Source: Rhinopomastus cyanomelas (lineage: Eukaryota; Chordata; Aves; Bucerotiformes; Rhinopomastidae). From it: a stretch of DNA of 64,000 nt. The translations under genes and the position numbers were made by a program. Positions 24,301 to 34,206 of the stretch are shown one piece after another. Location of the stretch: the NCBI GenBank assembly GCA_013400115.1, contig VXBP01003674.1:1-64000 (forward strand). The letters run 5' to 3'. The notes under the pieces are model-generated. The model saw only the letters and a list, made by a program, of their open reading frames with translations, did no database searches and was not told the DNA's origin. Each line of letters opens with the position of its first letter. The first letter of the stretch is position 1.

Positions 24301-27300
24301 GCCCCACTTCCATTGCAAGGTCCTCACCTGAATGTTGTGTGCACTGGTAGTGACTGGAGGGTGAGTGTCTGCGCGAAGTGAGGCAGATTTGAGAGCAGGT
24401 CCTAGGCAGCTGGCTCAGCAGAGTTAGGGTAATGGTTGGACTCGATGATCTTAAAGGTCGTTTCCAACCACAGTTATTCTGTGATTCTATGAAATCAGCC
24501 ATCACAGCTTTTTTTTTTCCTTTCCTGACTAAATCTTTCACCAGAGAGGCAAAGGACCAAGTATCTTCCCTGTGTCCCTAGAGCTGACCCCTTCGGGTCT
24601 TGGTTAAATACGCTGGCAGTGAAGGTGGGCAAGCTTTGAGTGCTGCCCAGCTGGTCATGTCAATGTTTGAGACAGGCATCCTGCCTCTTTTCACACTCAT
24701 CAGTTGACTTCAAGAAAGAAACAAACAGAGTATGTTCTGTCCCTCGATCGTCACACGTGTGCCCTAGAGGCACAATAATGAAGTGATGAAGTATGAGTGT
24801 CGCCCAGGAAGCTACTCCTACGTTCCAGTCAAGTGGGACCGTTGTAGTGTCTTTTCCCATAGACCACTGAGCAGAGAGAGGACAAAACCAATGTTTGCCT
24901 TTTACCTCACCATCACCAAAAGTCTTCTCCACCCTGCTCCAGGTGACCTTTGTGTTACAATCTCCTCATTCCTGGTGTTGTTCCTTGTACAGCAAGAGAA
25001 AGAATAGACGTAGATATGAAATGTGGCTTTTTTTTTTATAAGCTATGCCTGTCTCACATTTGTTTTCTCAGGCTCTCATTCTGATTATGAGGCCTGAATC
25101 TGCAAGCACTGAAGTAACTCGAGGTCATCTGTTGAATTTGCCCAGTAAAACTGCAAATGTGCTGCAAGTGACAACAGCAACAGCCGTTCTCATCCAACTG
25201 CTCCCATCTAACACGTTTTCATAGCGATGCATCAAATTAGCAGCCTCAGGGAGCAAGTGGGTGTAAATCAGCACGGACCCCTTCGCTTTGGCAGGGAGGA
25301 GATTCTGATGTGATTGCCCCAGGGATCTGAGGAGGCAGATCCGTGGCGCTCCTCTCTGGGAATCTCCCACACCCCTCAAGGACGAGGGTCTGGAGTCCAT
25401 GGAGGAGGTAGGGGCTGCGTCCTTCTGGCCCTCCCGAGGGGGAATGGTGGAGGAATGCTGGGGGTGTCTCGTGTGCCTCTCCCTACATCAGGCATCCCTG
25501 CTCCCCAGTGCTGAAAGCCCATGGGTGGAAGCTGTACAGCTCTGCTGGAGCTTCTGGCAGTGTCAGTGCCACGACAGGCATCAAAAAAGACACAAGGGAA
25601 TATAAAATCCCTCCACTCTGGTCCTTTACCCCTTCAGACTGACAAGACCTTAACTGTCATATGTTCACTTGCAGTTTTCTAACCTCTTCTCTACCCTTAC
25701 CTGGGTAAGAACAGCATTTTCACTGTGGCCATTCCTTCTGTCCACCAATAGTACTTGTCTGTTTGCTGTGTTCTCAAAAGTGTTGCAGTGATGACTATAT
25801 TTACATTGCAGAATTACAGAAAAGAGGTGTTTTTCTTCCCCTAAAAGGTCACACTGTGGTTGGGCTCTGTGGTGTATCTAGCTGAAAGGAAAACAGAACT
25901 TCAACTGTAAGCCTTGCCCTTCACTTCCTACCTGGCTGCAGTCCGTGAGCGGTACAGAAGTTGCAGTCTGTGCTTGCAGGAGCAGAGTAAGCTCTGTGTT
26001 GCAGAAGCTGTGCATGTGCCCGGCTTGAAAACCCCACTCCTAATCCCCAGGGAGGTGGGAGAGCGTTGTCTTTCTCCTGGTGGGGATTCAGCCACCACAT
26101 ATGTGATGTTGACCCAAGGTCTCTCCCCAGAGGGGCATCCTGAGGGGGGACCGTAGGCATCTCGCCGCAGGACAGATCCCTCTGCCTCCAGCAACACGTG
26201 AGGTTTGCCAAGTGCCAAAGACTTTAATTAGAGATGGCCTGAGTTAGCTTTAAGGACTTTAAGAGCTGTAATGTTTTACCAGCAGCATCTACAATCAGCA
26301 GGCAGAAACAAAACAAGAGCCTAAAGAGGGGCAGTGAGCACATTTTGCAGCGCTCAACAGCTGCCCCCTCAGGTTATTTCTTCTAGACATTTAAAAGTTA
26401 CAAAGCAGATGTGCAGGCCCCTCAGCAACTCGGTTTTCCTGTTGGTTAGCACAAGCAGACCTGCTCTGTGCTATTTATTACACCTTCAAGGAAATGTTCT
26501 TACAGGATGTCATAGTGAAATATCACCATAGCCCCCACAATAGGCACCCCCAGTGATTTGTCCTGCCTGCTGGGGTTGCCAGCTGGTGTGGGGCAGAGCT
26601 GAAGGCCGTGCTGGGGGGTGGCAGGCTAAAGGGGAAAAGACTATCAGGAAAACCTTTAGAAGAGCTGCTGAGGGACTGGAGTGCAAATGTCAGTGTCCCA
26701 CTGAGAGCTGACACAAAATAGGCTTTGTTCTTGCTTGAGAACAGAGGCACTGCTTTTCACTAGAAGTTTACTTGCTGTTTAGACTAATTTAGCTCAAAAC
26801 CTTGCAGCTTATATTAAGTTCAGCTGTTGCAGTGCATGTAGTTATTTTTAGATCATTTGAAACTTTAAAAAAGGAAAAAGCCTACAGAACCAGTAAGAAA
26901 TAACTTTTTTCACTGCACTTTTTAAAAATCTACATGTACTTGTAAGCAAACTTAGGTGTATGTCTCACTGTTGTCTTCCCTACAGTGAGAATTATCCTAG
27001 ACGTAGAGGTATGTGCTGGTTTGAATTGGGATGCATTCCTAAATCAGGGCTCCAAAGGATCAATCTGGAATAATGGGATCATTAGGATGTGGTTCAAAAC
27101 GCTGTTTGAACTGAAGAACCTTTCACTCCGTACTCTTCTGTTTGCAGATAAATCACTTGTTGTTCACGAAGGCTGTTGTTAAGCAATGATTTTTGTGAAG
27201 GAACTGCCTGCTTGCCAGGATCCTCATCTTACTGTCTTTTCCGTAGATGGCGTGCAGTCAGATCTGCTCCACAAGTACCAGAGCAAAGACGACACCCTCA

Positions 27301-29417
27301 TCCTGACCGTGCGCTTGGCTGTGATCGTTGCGGTGATCCTCACGGTGCCAGTGCTGTTCTTCACTGTAAGTCTGCACCTTCTGGAAGTTAGGAAGGGCTG
27401 TGCATGGTGTGTTTCTTCAAACCACAGTCCAGCAGTTGCCAAGACAGTGATGTTGCAGCTGCAAGAAGAGCTTGAGCTTGAATTAGTCGTTTCCCACACC
27501 AGACACCCACTAACTTCTGAAGAAGTTCTCCCTGCAGGAAATACATTAATCACTTTTGGTCCTACATCTGTTTTAAATTGAATTCACAAGGGCCATTTCT
27601 TCCTCCACACTGCTTCACTAGAGCAGGCTCAGAGGTGAAGGTCTCTTTCAAGCACAGGAGGATCCCAAAGGCAAGCATCCTACTGCAGATAGGTCTGTAT
27701 TCGCAGCTTTGAAATATCAAGGTAATTAAGGGTTATTTCAAAGGATGTTGCATCAGAGCCCCAAACATTTCTGACAGATCTATGTAGCGCTCACTGTCAC
27801 ATGAAGAACCAGTTAAAATGAACATGGTAAGCTTGTAGTTGGCTTGGAGGCTATTCCTGACAGAGAACTCTCTCTCTCCTCCTACAGGTGCGCTCATCAC
27901 TCTTTGAGATGGCTAGGAAAACAAAATTTGACTTGTGCCGTCACGTGTTGGTTACTCTTGTTCTTTTGGTTATCATCAACCTGCTAGTCATTTTTATCCC
28001 AACCATGAAGGACATTTTTGGAGTTGTAGGTACAGTATCCCAGCTTTGTGCCACTAACGAGAGACTAATCAGCAAGACAATAATTAGCGGTTGCTGACAG
28101 CTAACAAACTCGTGTGTTTCGATTTTGCAGGGGCCACTTCTGCCAATATGCTGATTTTCATTCTGCCTTCATCCTTGTATTTAAAAATTACACAGCAGGA
28201 TGGATCAAAGTTGACTCAGAGGATTTGGGTATGCATTCCTTTCCCAGCGGTTTCACCTTGTCACTCCTGATAACGTGCTAGATGCAGATGGTACCTAATG
28301 TGAATGTGAATGTGTGTGTGTGAGCTTCCCTCCTTGCTTCAGTTAGTTGGTTCAGTTCGTTGCCAGCTGTGCTCACCCTTCTCTTCTGCTTACTCTGGGG
28401 ATCTCCCAGTGCAGAGGCTCTATCATTCTTGGAGCTCTCCCCCTGGCTGGCAAGCAGCAGCTCCACAAACAGCCGTAGCTGTCAGCAGGTTGCAGGTACC
28501 TCCTCCAGCCTGCTTCAGCAAACCTTTTGGCCACGCCAGCTTTCTCTGCTTGAGTGTGCAGTTCCAGGACACGGGCAAAGCAGTCATTTTCACGGTTTTC
28601 ATTGACCTGAGTCAGACTTTGGGTGCTTCCAGCAGAAGCTGCCAGCTGAAATGTTCGTGAACAGATGGGAATGGGCCTTGGAAAGATTTCCTGTGAGCCC
28701 CAGAAAAGCTGCAGCTGGAAAGATGCAGCACTCCTGTGTATTCCTAGTCTGACAGGGCGTGCGCTGGAAGTGTCCTAAGGTCTTTGGGCGCCGAAGAGGA
28801 AGTCCGTGTTTCACTTGTGCCTCCACCCAAACAGCCCAGGACAAAAGAGCTGAACTTCAATGGAAATCATAGAATCACAGAATCATTAGGGGTTGGAAGG
28901 GACCTCCAAAGATCATCTAGTCCAATCCCCCTGCCACAGCAGGATCACCCAGACCAAGTCATACAGTCAAATGTATCTGATGGGAAGAGTAGGATTATTT
29001 CTGTGAGGCTTTAAAAAGAGCAGAGCTGATCAATCCTAAAACCACGCTCAACTTAATCCTCTTTAAAGATGAGCGGTGTTTAAGGAGTGAATGGAAATGA
29101 GAAAGAAATTGGTTTGGGTGTTCAGCCAGTAATTATTAATGATGCTAATCTGTTTAATTATCTATGGGTCTTGTCTTCACCAGAAGTGCTATCCCATTTT
29201 AGCTGATAACTGTGATACATCACCTTGTAAATCTCCTTAATAGGACAAGTTAACGTACTTGAATTACTTGTCTTTTTTTTTTTATTCATTAATTTTTCTC
29301 TCCTTTTTGTTCCAGGCTTCTCTTTTCTTGGCACTGGGGATAATGTTTTCCTTAGTGAGCATTCCCTTGGTCATCTATGACTGGGTACAATCAGGAGGCA
29401 GTGCTGAAGGCCACTGA
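221..29417 (+). CDS. SLC38A1: Sodium-coupled neutral amino acid transporter 1 (SNAT1), complete coding region in 15 exons
   Basis: Coding exons: 221-342, 8880-8955, 10149-10264, 14975-15048, 16774-16866, 17653-17734, 18910-18992, 19745-19803, 19927-20052, 22849-22928, 23967-24067, 27247-27365, 27888-28029, 28131-28228, 29316-29417. They total 1473 nt (490 aa plus stop); human SNAT1 is 487 aa. All introns are GT-AG and all junctions keep frame. The translation matches SNAT1 throughout, including the acidic N-terminus (LELTELQNMTVPEDD), the TM1 motif NLSNAIMGSGILGL (residues 79-92) and the C-terminal SIPLVIYDW. Family knowledge: an 11-TM plasma-membrane symporter of the amino acid/auxin permease superfamily (System A) that carries glutamine, alanine and other small neutral amino acids with Na+; cytosolic N-terminus, extracellular C-terminus. 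Asn82 in TM1 sits where SNAT2 has an Asn linked to Na+ coupling. No disabling mutation is seen. SLC38A2 and SLC38A4 are the nearest paralogues, but the N-terminus and the exon 9 loop fit SLC38A1. Confidence 0.97.
7241..7565 (-). repeat. CR1 LINE fragment, intron 1
   Basis: Begins with an inverted tail (CCATAGAATCATCCAGG), then GGTTGGAAAAGACACC, ATCATCAAGTCCAACC, the block encoding the inverted Trp-Asn-Gly-Leu-Pro-like region (CACCCTGGGCAGCCCATTCC) and GAGAAGAGACCAGCACC. This is the usual order of an older 5'-truncated CR1 on the reverse strand. Confidence 0.88.
7899..7990 (+). repeat. Short CR1 3' end, intron 1
   Basis: Contains GTGTGACTGGGTCTGGGTGA, TCCTGCTGTGTCAGGGGGAT and GATGATCTTTCAAAGTCCC, and ends in ATGATTCTAT. 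Belongs to the same young-looking subfamily as copies at 15217, 28866, 44487 and 54166. Confidence 0.9.
8880..8955 (+). CDS. SLC38A1: SLC38A1 coding exon 2 (residues 41-66)
   Basis: Acceptor TTCTTTCAG|C and donor TAT|GTAAGT. Completes Ser41 and encodes the basic stretch containing DRESRRSLTNSHLEKKKC just before TM1. Ends in phase 0. Confidence 0.96.
9136..9450 (-). repeat. CR1 LINE fragment, intron 2
   Basis: Starts with the inverted tail TAGAATCATAGAATTG, followed by GGAAAAGACCTCCAAGATCC and the inverted CTCCCTGGGCAGC block. A 5'-truncated CR1 on the reverse strand. Confidence 0.88.
10149..10264 (+). CDS. SLC38A1: SLC38A1 coding exon 3 (residues 67-105, TM1)
   Basis: Acceptor CTCTCCAG|A and donor CT|GTAAGT. 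Encodes TM1 with the family signature MSVFNLSNAIMGSGILGL, including Asn82, and the start of the next hydrophobic segment. Confidence 0.97.
10265..14974 (+). other. SLC38A1: SLC38A1 intron 3
   Basis: 4.7 kb with no recognised repeat or gene. It contains the longest unexplained open frame in the gene, 225 codons on the reverse strand (14169-14846), with no recognisable motif. Confidence 0.8.
14975..15048 (+). CDS. SLC38A1: SLC38A1 coding exon 4 (residues 105-130, TM2)
   Basis: Acceptor TTTGTAG|G and donor ACAG|GTAATC. Encodes the hydrophobic TM2 (LLLVSVTLLSIYSIHLLLV) and the CSKETG loop. Phase 2 in, phase 1 out, consistent with both neighbouring exons. Confidence 0.95.
15217..15300 (-). repeat. 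Short CR1 3' end, intron 4
   Basis: AGAATCATAGAATCATTAGG, GATTGGAAGGAACCCCAAAA and GATCATCTAGTCCAATCCCC: reverse-strand tail of the young CR1 subfamily. The rest of intron 4 (15049-16773) shows no gene. Confidence 0.9.
16774..16866 (+). CDS. SLC38A1: SLC38A1 coding exon 5 (residues 130-161)
   Basis: Acceptor CATGCAG|G and donor GGAG|GTAAAG. Encodes GCMVYEKLGEHVFG and the first part of TM3 (SLQNVG), both well conserved in SNATs. Confidence 0.95.
17145..17643 (+). repeat. CR1 LINE, internally deleted, intron 5
   Basis: The first part (about 17150-17420) translates in broken frames to a segment resembling the region after the CR1 endonuclease domain (SDHDMMEFSIL, then ERAVSMCHKTN). It passes directly into the 3' part: GTTCTTTCCTGAGAGAGCAG, the ORF2 C-terminal region (HWNRLPMEVVESPSLEVF) and the tail ATGATTCTATGG. 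The reverse transcriptase region expected between them is missing. No intact protein. Confidence 0.75.
17653..17734 (+). CDS. SLC38A1: SLC38A1 coding exon 6 (residues 161-188, TM3)
   Basis: Acceptor TCTCCAG|C and donor AC|GTAAGT. Encodes AMLSYLFIVKNELPSAIKFL, the TM3 signature. The acceptor lies only about 8 bp after the end of a CR1 insertion in intron 5 (at about 17643), so the CR1 tail and the polypyrimidine tract nearly abut. Confidence 0.95.
17735..18909 (+). other. SLC38A1: SLC38A1 intron 6
   Basis: 1.2 kb between exons 6 and 7. I see no repeat, RNA gene or coding remnant in it. Confidence 0.8.
18910..18992 (+). CDS. SLC38A1: SLC38A1 coding exon 7 (residues 188-216, TM4)
   Basis: Acceptor TTTGTGCAG|G and donor TTAG|GTAAGA. 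Encodes AWYVDGRILVVVVTFGIILP and LCLLKNLG, covering TM4 and its cytosolic end. Confidence 0.96.
19745..19803 (+). CDS. SLC38A1: SLC38A1 coding exon 8 (residues 216-235, TM5)
   Basis: Acceptor TTTCAG|G and donor GTG|GTAAGT. Encodes YLGYTSGFSLSCMVFFLVV (TM5). It is followed by a very short intron of 123 bp (19804-19926). Confidence 0.95.
19927..20052 (+). CDS. SLC38A1: SLC38A1 coding exon 9 (residues 236-277, extracellular loop)
   Basis: Acceptor ACTCTAG|G and donor AAG|GTATGT, in phase 0 at both ends. Encodes the end of TM5 and the large extracellular loop. Two N-glycosylation sequons are visible, N251-A-T and N259-S-S. Cys245 and Cys267 are the likely loop disulfide pair by analogy with human SNAT1. 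The interval between the cysteines is three residues longer than in human, which accounts for the 490 versus 487 aa total. Confidence 0.95.
20365..21050 (+). repeat. CR1 LINE 3' portion with ORF2 remnant, intron 9
   Basis: The frame at 20315-20659 reads like the end of CR1 reverse transcriptase (SQQCAQVAKKANGILPCIR, then VASRSREV and FWAPQYK). It continues in another frame through LFSLKKR and RTRGSGLTLHQGKFRLD, then the NRLPREVV block and a tail ending GATTCTATGAATC. Frameshifts and stops make it a dead copy. Confidence 0.88.
21754..21824 (-). repeat. Short diverged CR1 remnant, intron 9
   Basis: TCATAGAATCAGACAATGAC, then GGAGGTCATCTGATCCAACC: reverse-strand CR1 3' end of an older subfamily. 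The flanking intron sequence (21830-22848) shows no gene. Confidence 0.75.
22849..22928 (+). CDS. SLC38A1: SLC38A1 coding exon 10 (residues 278-304, TM6)
   Basis: Acceptor TCAAACAG|A and donor GA|GTAAGC. Encodes TVYALPTIAFAFVCHPSVLP and IYSELK, among the most conserved SNAT segments. The exon holds about 11 CpG dinucleotides in 80 bp, far denser than its introns or most other exons of the gene. Confidence 0.96.
22929..23966 (+). other. SLC38A1: SLC38A1 intron 10
   Basis: 1.0 kb. The part around 23245-23450 is G-rich on the + strand with GGGG runs. No gene or CR1 is recognised. Confidence 0.75.
23967..24067 (+). CDS. SLC38A1: SLC38A1 coding exon 11 (residues 304-338, TM7)
   Basis: Acceptor CCTCCAG|C and donor TACG|GTAAGT. 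Encodes RSQKKMQLVSNISFFAMFLM and the rest of TM7 ending GYLTFY. Confidence 0.96.
24068..27246 (+). other. SLC38A1: SLC38A1 intron 11
   Basis: 3.2 kb with one short CR1 tail (24422-24497). The remainder shows no recognisable feature. Confidence 0.8.
24422..24497 (+). repeat. Short CR1 3' end, intron 11
   Basis: GGTTGGACTCGATGATCTTA, AAGGTCGTTTCCAACC, then TTCTGTGATTCTATG: a classic + strand CR1 tail. Confidence 0.9.
27247..27365 (+). CDS. SLC38A1: SLC38A1 coding exon 12 (residues 338-377, TM8)
   Basis: Acceptor TTCCGTAG|A and donor ACT|GTAAGT. Encodes the VQSDLLHKYQSKDD loop and TM8 (AVIVAVILTVPVLFFT). Phase 0 out. Confidence 0.96.
27888..28029 (+). CDS. SLC38A1: SLC38A1 coding exon 13 (residues 378-425, TM9)
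   Basis: Acceptor CCTACAG|G and donor GTAG|GTACAG. Encodes VRSSLFEMARKTKFDLCRH, TM9 and the FIPTMKDIFGVVG turn. The following intron is only 101 bp (28030-28130). Confidence 0.96.
28131..28228 (+). CDS. SLC38A1: SLC38A1 coding exon 14 (residues 425-457, TM10)
   Basis: Acceptor TTTTGCAG|G and donor TGG|GTATGC. Encodes ATSANMLIFILPSSLYLKIT (TM10) and a short loop ending QRIW. Confidence 0.96.
28301..28322 (+). repeat. (TG)n-type microsatellite, intron 14
   Basis: TGTGAATGTGAATG followed by a short run of TG dinucleotides. Likely length-polymorphic. Confidence 0.8.
28866..28970 (-). repeat. Short CR1 3' end, intron 14
   Basis: ATCATAGAATCACAGAATCA, GGGGTTGGAAGGGACCTCC, GATCATCTAGTCCAATCCCC and ACCCAGACCAAGTCATAC. 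Young-subfamily tail on the reverse strand, reaching the inverted last codons of ORF2. Confidence 0.92.
29316..29417 (+). CDS. SLC38A1: SLC38A1 last coding exon 15 (residues 458-490, TM11, stop)
   Basis: Acceptor TTGTTCCAG|G. Encodes TM11 (LFLALGIMFSLVSIPLVIYD) and a short C-terminus WVQSGGSAEGH, then TGA at 29415-29417. The human C-terminus also ends in EGH. The exon continues into the 3' UTR. Confidence 0.96.
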   Translation, partial: ASLFLALGIMFSLVSIPLVIYDWVQSGGSAEGH

Positions 29418-31479
29418 AGTTCACCTGCTGAGAGGAAGACAACTGTTTGCTACACACCAAATTCACAACCGTCTGTTCTGTTATCTATTCCATCTTTTGT
29501 GAGTTTACTCAAATCAAATACAAATAATGATCACCCAGTACTGAAAACACTGCTATGGGTGTATTTTCTTGCAGAAAACAGACCCATTTCTCCACCCGTG
29601 GCGTACCACTCTGTCCCCCTACACTGAGTTATCAGATCAGCGCTAAGTCTGTGTTAGTTGTCTGTGAGACTATGTAGAGCGTCGCTCACAGGAACCCATC
29701 ACAATCAACTTGTTTCCCCTCTTCCATCCTTTCAATCCATTGTTCCATTATTATCCTTAACCCTTCAGCTTGAGCTCTCCTTTAGGGCAGCAGTACCAGT
29801 TGTCACCAGTCCCAGCTGGAGTGATACCAGTTACCACCCATTTCCCTCCCCGTCTTTTAGCCACAGCTCTGCTCTCCAGCTGTACACATCCTGTTTGTTG
29901 TGTGTTTGTCCTGTTGCCTCACTGGGTTAAATGTAGCATTCTGGATACAGGCACGAAAAGCACCACACAGCCATTCATGAGGGTTGTATAAGTGGAGGTC
30001 CTAAAGTTGCTGCTTCTCTCTGATGTTCTTGGGAGGGAACCAGCCCCAGGGCTTGGCTCTTCCCAGACCTTTGTGTGTGTGTGTGTTCATGACAGGGTGC
30101 AGGGAGCAAGAGCAGCACCATTCTACTGACACGTTTCAGGTGGAGCCAAAGCAGAACTAGACCTGGCCTCGAACCACAAATACTTGAGCCTGAAGAAAAG
30201 CAGATGCTGGGAGATTTCCATAGGAAGTCTGCGTTTTCTTCAGCATTAAACTGTTTGCTAATGGTCCACCTGTCTCAAAAAAGAGGAAATCCAAACAAAA
30301 ACCGAGCTCCAGTTTAATCAAAACCTACCCATTTAATCACTCCTTTTCCATTCAGGAATTCATTTGTACGTACCCAGTAGAGCCTGACGTCTGTGTCTTC
30401 TCCTCCTCCCACTGTAGTCAGTGAGGTTTTTGACAGCAGCAGGAGCAGGACTTGATTCACCTGACCACCTACTGAATTTCTAATGGGAATTGAAATCTGT
30501 GACATTTCTTTAAACAACCAGAAACACTTTTTGTATTTGAAACGTTTAATTTTCACTTCTCATTGATTCTCCGTAACAATTGAAGACATTAAGTTGCTAC
30601 CAGCAGAACCACTGTAACTCGCATCTGTTGCCCACAAAAGAAGCGTTAGCCTAATGCCTTAGAGCTGGTGTAGAAAACTACTTGTAGAGCCTCAAATGCT
30701 AAGCAGGTGATTGTTCACCATCCTGAGCACACATCTTCTACTAGTGCACTGCCAGCAGCATAATCGTGTCCCCTGTATGTCCTTCACCGCGTGAGCTAAA
30801 GAGTGTCTCAAAACATGAACTCAGATCCCACTGAATGAACCGAAGGCTAACGAGAAACCAGTGTCATGCCCAAAGGCTGAGTGATGCCCCTGGTATGCTC
30901 CAGCCACACCTGTCAGGATGCTGTGACCCTCCTGTTCCCAGTGTCTCATTCATTGCTGATGCCCATTGTAACTGTGGAAGGAGATTGTCATCAGCTGTGG
31001 GGAACCTGTTGTTGCAGCTTTTTAACATTGTGGGGGAGAATTTGGGATCTTGGGATTTCCTGAGCTATTAAACTGTCTCAGTTGCCATTGCCTTCTCTTG
31101 TACAGCTTGAAGTCACCAAGAGTTGAGACCACAGAGCACTTCTCAGGAGCCTGAAAGTTGGTTTCTAAGGGTAGCATCCAGAGAGGTTAGTTTGGGGCCT
31201 CTCTTGAAATTTGGGCATCAAACTGCAGAGTGTCCATGTCACTGAAATTAAGCCTTCTGAACCCAGACTTCTAGATCTGTACCTCAGCCTAACCAGTGAG
31301 TTACCCATCTTTGACAATACTCTGCTGTGACCCAGAAATATGGCCAAATGGGCTCCACAGGCTGCCTGACTCTCTGGAGTAGCCCAGCAGCAAGGACCAA
31401 ACTGGAGGCCTCCTGCCTGTGAGCAAAGTGACCTGCTAGACTCCAGAGTGGGCTTATTCTAAATATTGTGATTCAGTGG

Positions 31480-31556
31480 TGACCTGGCAGTGCTGACTGA
31501 AGGTTGGACTTAATGATCTCAAAGGTCTCTTCCAACCAAAGAGATTCTTTGATTGT
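31480..31556 (+). repeat. Short CR1 3' end within the SLC38A1 3' UTR region
   Basis: GAAGGTTGGACTTAATGATC, AAAGGTCTCTTCCAACC and GAGATTCTTTGATTG: diverged + strand CR1 tail. Confidence 0.85.
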
Positions 31557-31675
31557 GTCTTAATCCTTACCCATCTGTTCTTCAGAACGCTCTCTGGTGA
31601 GGTGTCCTTCATCTCAAGCACACTCCAGCCCAGCATTTAACACATGAACTGCTGATCCACCTGGGACCCCTGGGC

Positions 31676-31741
31676 TAAGGTCACTTGTGCTTTCCTGTGG
31701 CTGGTCTTAAACCCTTGCCTGTGATGCCACAGGTCAACAGT
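31676..31741 (+). repeat. Dispersed repeat copy A (unnamed), pairs with 37470-37538
   Basis: Shares CTTTCCTGTGGCTGG, CTTGCCTGTG and CAGGTCAACAG in order and spacing with 37470-37538, same strand. Not CR1. Family unknown. Confidence 0.6.
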
Positions 31742-34200
31742 TTCCTCTGCCCTGGTCTCTTGATGAGACTGATTCCTGCCCTTATTCACAGAGAAGTCCA
31801 TACCATAACCTACAGCCCAAGTGTTGGTCAAGCTCTAGAGAGAAGAATCTGTGCTTAGTTCCTACTTCTTGCAGCTCTTTCCAAGCATCTTCCCAGCTCA
31901 GGGTGGCTGTTTGTATCTCATCTTTTGCAGGCAACCAACCCTCCCTGGTCACTGTAGCAGGAGCCGAGCATCTCATTCCATTCTATGACAGCTTGTTGGG
32001 GGTCACATTTCAGGTTTTGAGGTGCCTTATAATCTCTCTGGACCTTATCCTAAAAAACCTAACTCAGATCCGAGAATGCTGTACAGTGTTGTCCTCAAGA
32101 TGCTCCAGGGCTCTCCTGCTTTCATCCCCATGTTATCCTTCTGCTACTGATTTATGAGCAGAGCAGCTCTGTACATCTAGGGCTTGGAGGAGAGGAGATC
32201 CTAGGAGCAACTTTCAAGCACCTAGGTATGAGCTAGAGGTCTAATCTGCTGCACAGGGTCCCAGCAAAGCCACAACTGTGACATCTCCCTCTCACACACC
32301 CCACAAACAGTCTGTAGTCTCATGTTTAAAGTCCTAAGTTTGGCACCCAGCTTCCTTCGACTTGAAAGGTGACTGCTCGCTCCTTGCATCTTCCCAAGTC
32401 TCCCCCATCACTATCCCTCTCTCTCCTCTTTGATAGTCTGCCTTCTTGTTCCCAGTTTGTTTGTCTGTTGGAGTTTTACTGGATCAATAGGGAGAAGAAT
32501 GAGCTGGGTGTGTGCATAAAGTGAAATTGCTCAAGGTACTGTGCCATCAAAGCATATCTTAGATTCTGAAAAATGCTGAGTCTTGAAACAGACTTTGTTT
32601 CTGGGTCTCTGAAAAGAGAAGGAAAAAAAAAGAGGGAATTTCTGCTTAGACCGTTTTACTGGCATCATATTTATAGATATTTATGGAAAGGAATCATGTG
32701 TTTATTGATGTCTGTGGTAATGAACGTGAAATAACGTGCTTTTTGTTTTCTCATCAGGTTTATACATTCTTAACAGAATGCAATAGACCCTGCTGTAACT
32801 GTCAACATCAGTGATGGATGACAAAATTTGTATGAGGTTATCTGTAAAACGTACTGCTGTTATTCAGTTCATTTGGAATAGTGAACTTGTAGCCAACGAT
32901 GTACAAGTCTCACATTTTAGCTAGGACTTTAAGAGCACAGTGAAATGCTGTAGGAGTTTCTCTGTTGTTAAATTCATAGGATCCAGAGTACCGTATCTAC
33001 TTAGTAGGTGGTAGCATGCTTTCTTTTCACAGAGAGTTTAACACTATTGTGAGCACTGCAAATGTCACAGACTGGATGCAAAACTGCTCCTAATAACCAC
33101 AACAAAATGCTTTTCTCATTTGCATAATAGCAACAATTGAGTGGTGAGGGACAAGGAAGGACTAACTAGAAGCAGGGGCTCCTAATAAGGTTCTAGGACT
33201 TGTTCCCATGCTTAAAAGATGGCCTTGCTGCCTCTCCTAGTCCATAGCACATTGCAAATAAAATAGTCATGAGCTTAAGGTACCCTTACAGTTACAGAAC
33301 ACAGCTGCCCTTCTCTGCCCAACGGCAAATACGTCTAGTAAATAAAACACAGTCAATTGTTATTTGGGATCAGTACTTCAGGAGCACTGACCTCTCTGGG
33401 TGATGCTTGCCCCTGGTCAGGGGGACGATGCCAAATCAGTGCACCAGCAGAGACCTTGCGCAGGGCTGACACAGACCGGGCGGTGCCTGGCCTGTGCACG
33501 GGCCCAGGGCAGAACGGCCAAGTCTCATCTTGTGAGGTCAGGGGTGGGGATGCCCATCTGCTCCCAACAGCTGCTTTCTCAAGCCACACACTGACCTAGA
33601 GCTTTTGCTTCACTTGCAGTGGGTCGCACGTGCAAGTGCGTGTTGGATGATGTATGGGTTTTGTCCGTACACCTGCCTTACCGTGCACCACATCTCGCTG
33701 CCATCGAGCGTTAACAGTGACGGTGGCATCTCCAGCTTCTCTTTGAATGAATGCATTTCTGTGCTTGAACCTTACATTAAGGCTAAAGAGCATCTCGGTC
33801 AAAACAAAACTCGTTCCATGTGGTGGTGCCCCACCTCCAGTCCTACAGTCCCACCCCAGTGCCTGTGGGAAGAGGCACAGCAGAATGTACTCGGCTCCAT
33901 CAGCAGCTCCATGAGATGGCTTTACTGCCTGGCACCAGGGTGCTTTCTTAAACAATTACCCAGAGCCCTGGGCATCAGGAAAGTTTCCTATAACGTACAC
34001 AAAGAATGTTTTATTTGTATCTAATGTAAGGATTTCTGTAGCAAACTGTGAAAAACAATTATGATCATGAATTAAAAAGTACAGGGCTGGAAAGGTCTAG
34101 AACTCACAAATTGTACACATGCCTATGTTTCTGAAGACAAATCTATGCAGTTGTGTTGTATTGTAGCAAATTTCATTTGAATGTACATATATATATTGTA

Positions 34201-34206
34201 AATAAA
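34201..34206 (+). terminator. SLC38A1: Best candidate distal polyadenylation signal of SLC38A1
   Basis: AATAAA. Five TGTA motifs (34112, 34157, 34162, 34182, 34197) lie within 90 nt upstream, matching the UGUA sites bound by cleavage factor Im. A T/GT-rich stretch follows about 10-30 nt downstream. Together these form a textbook cleavage/polyadenylation arrangement. Confidence 0.6.

Noticed and set aside
28301..28322. Possible start of a CRISPR-like or satellite array
   Set aside because: Only a short TG microsatellite; no spacers and no direct repeats of useful length.
33605..34024. 139-codon + strand open frame near the end of the presumed 3' UTR
   Set aside because: Overlaps a reverse open frame of similar length, has no recognisable domain, and lies in sequence better explained as 3' UTR.
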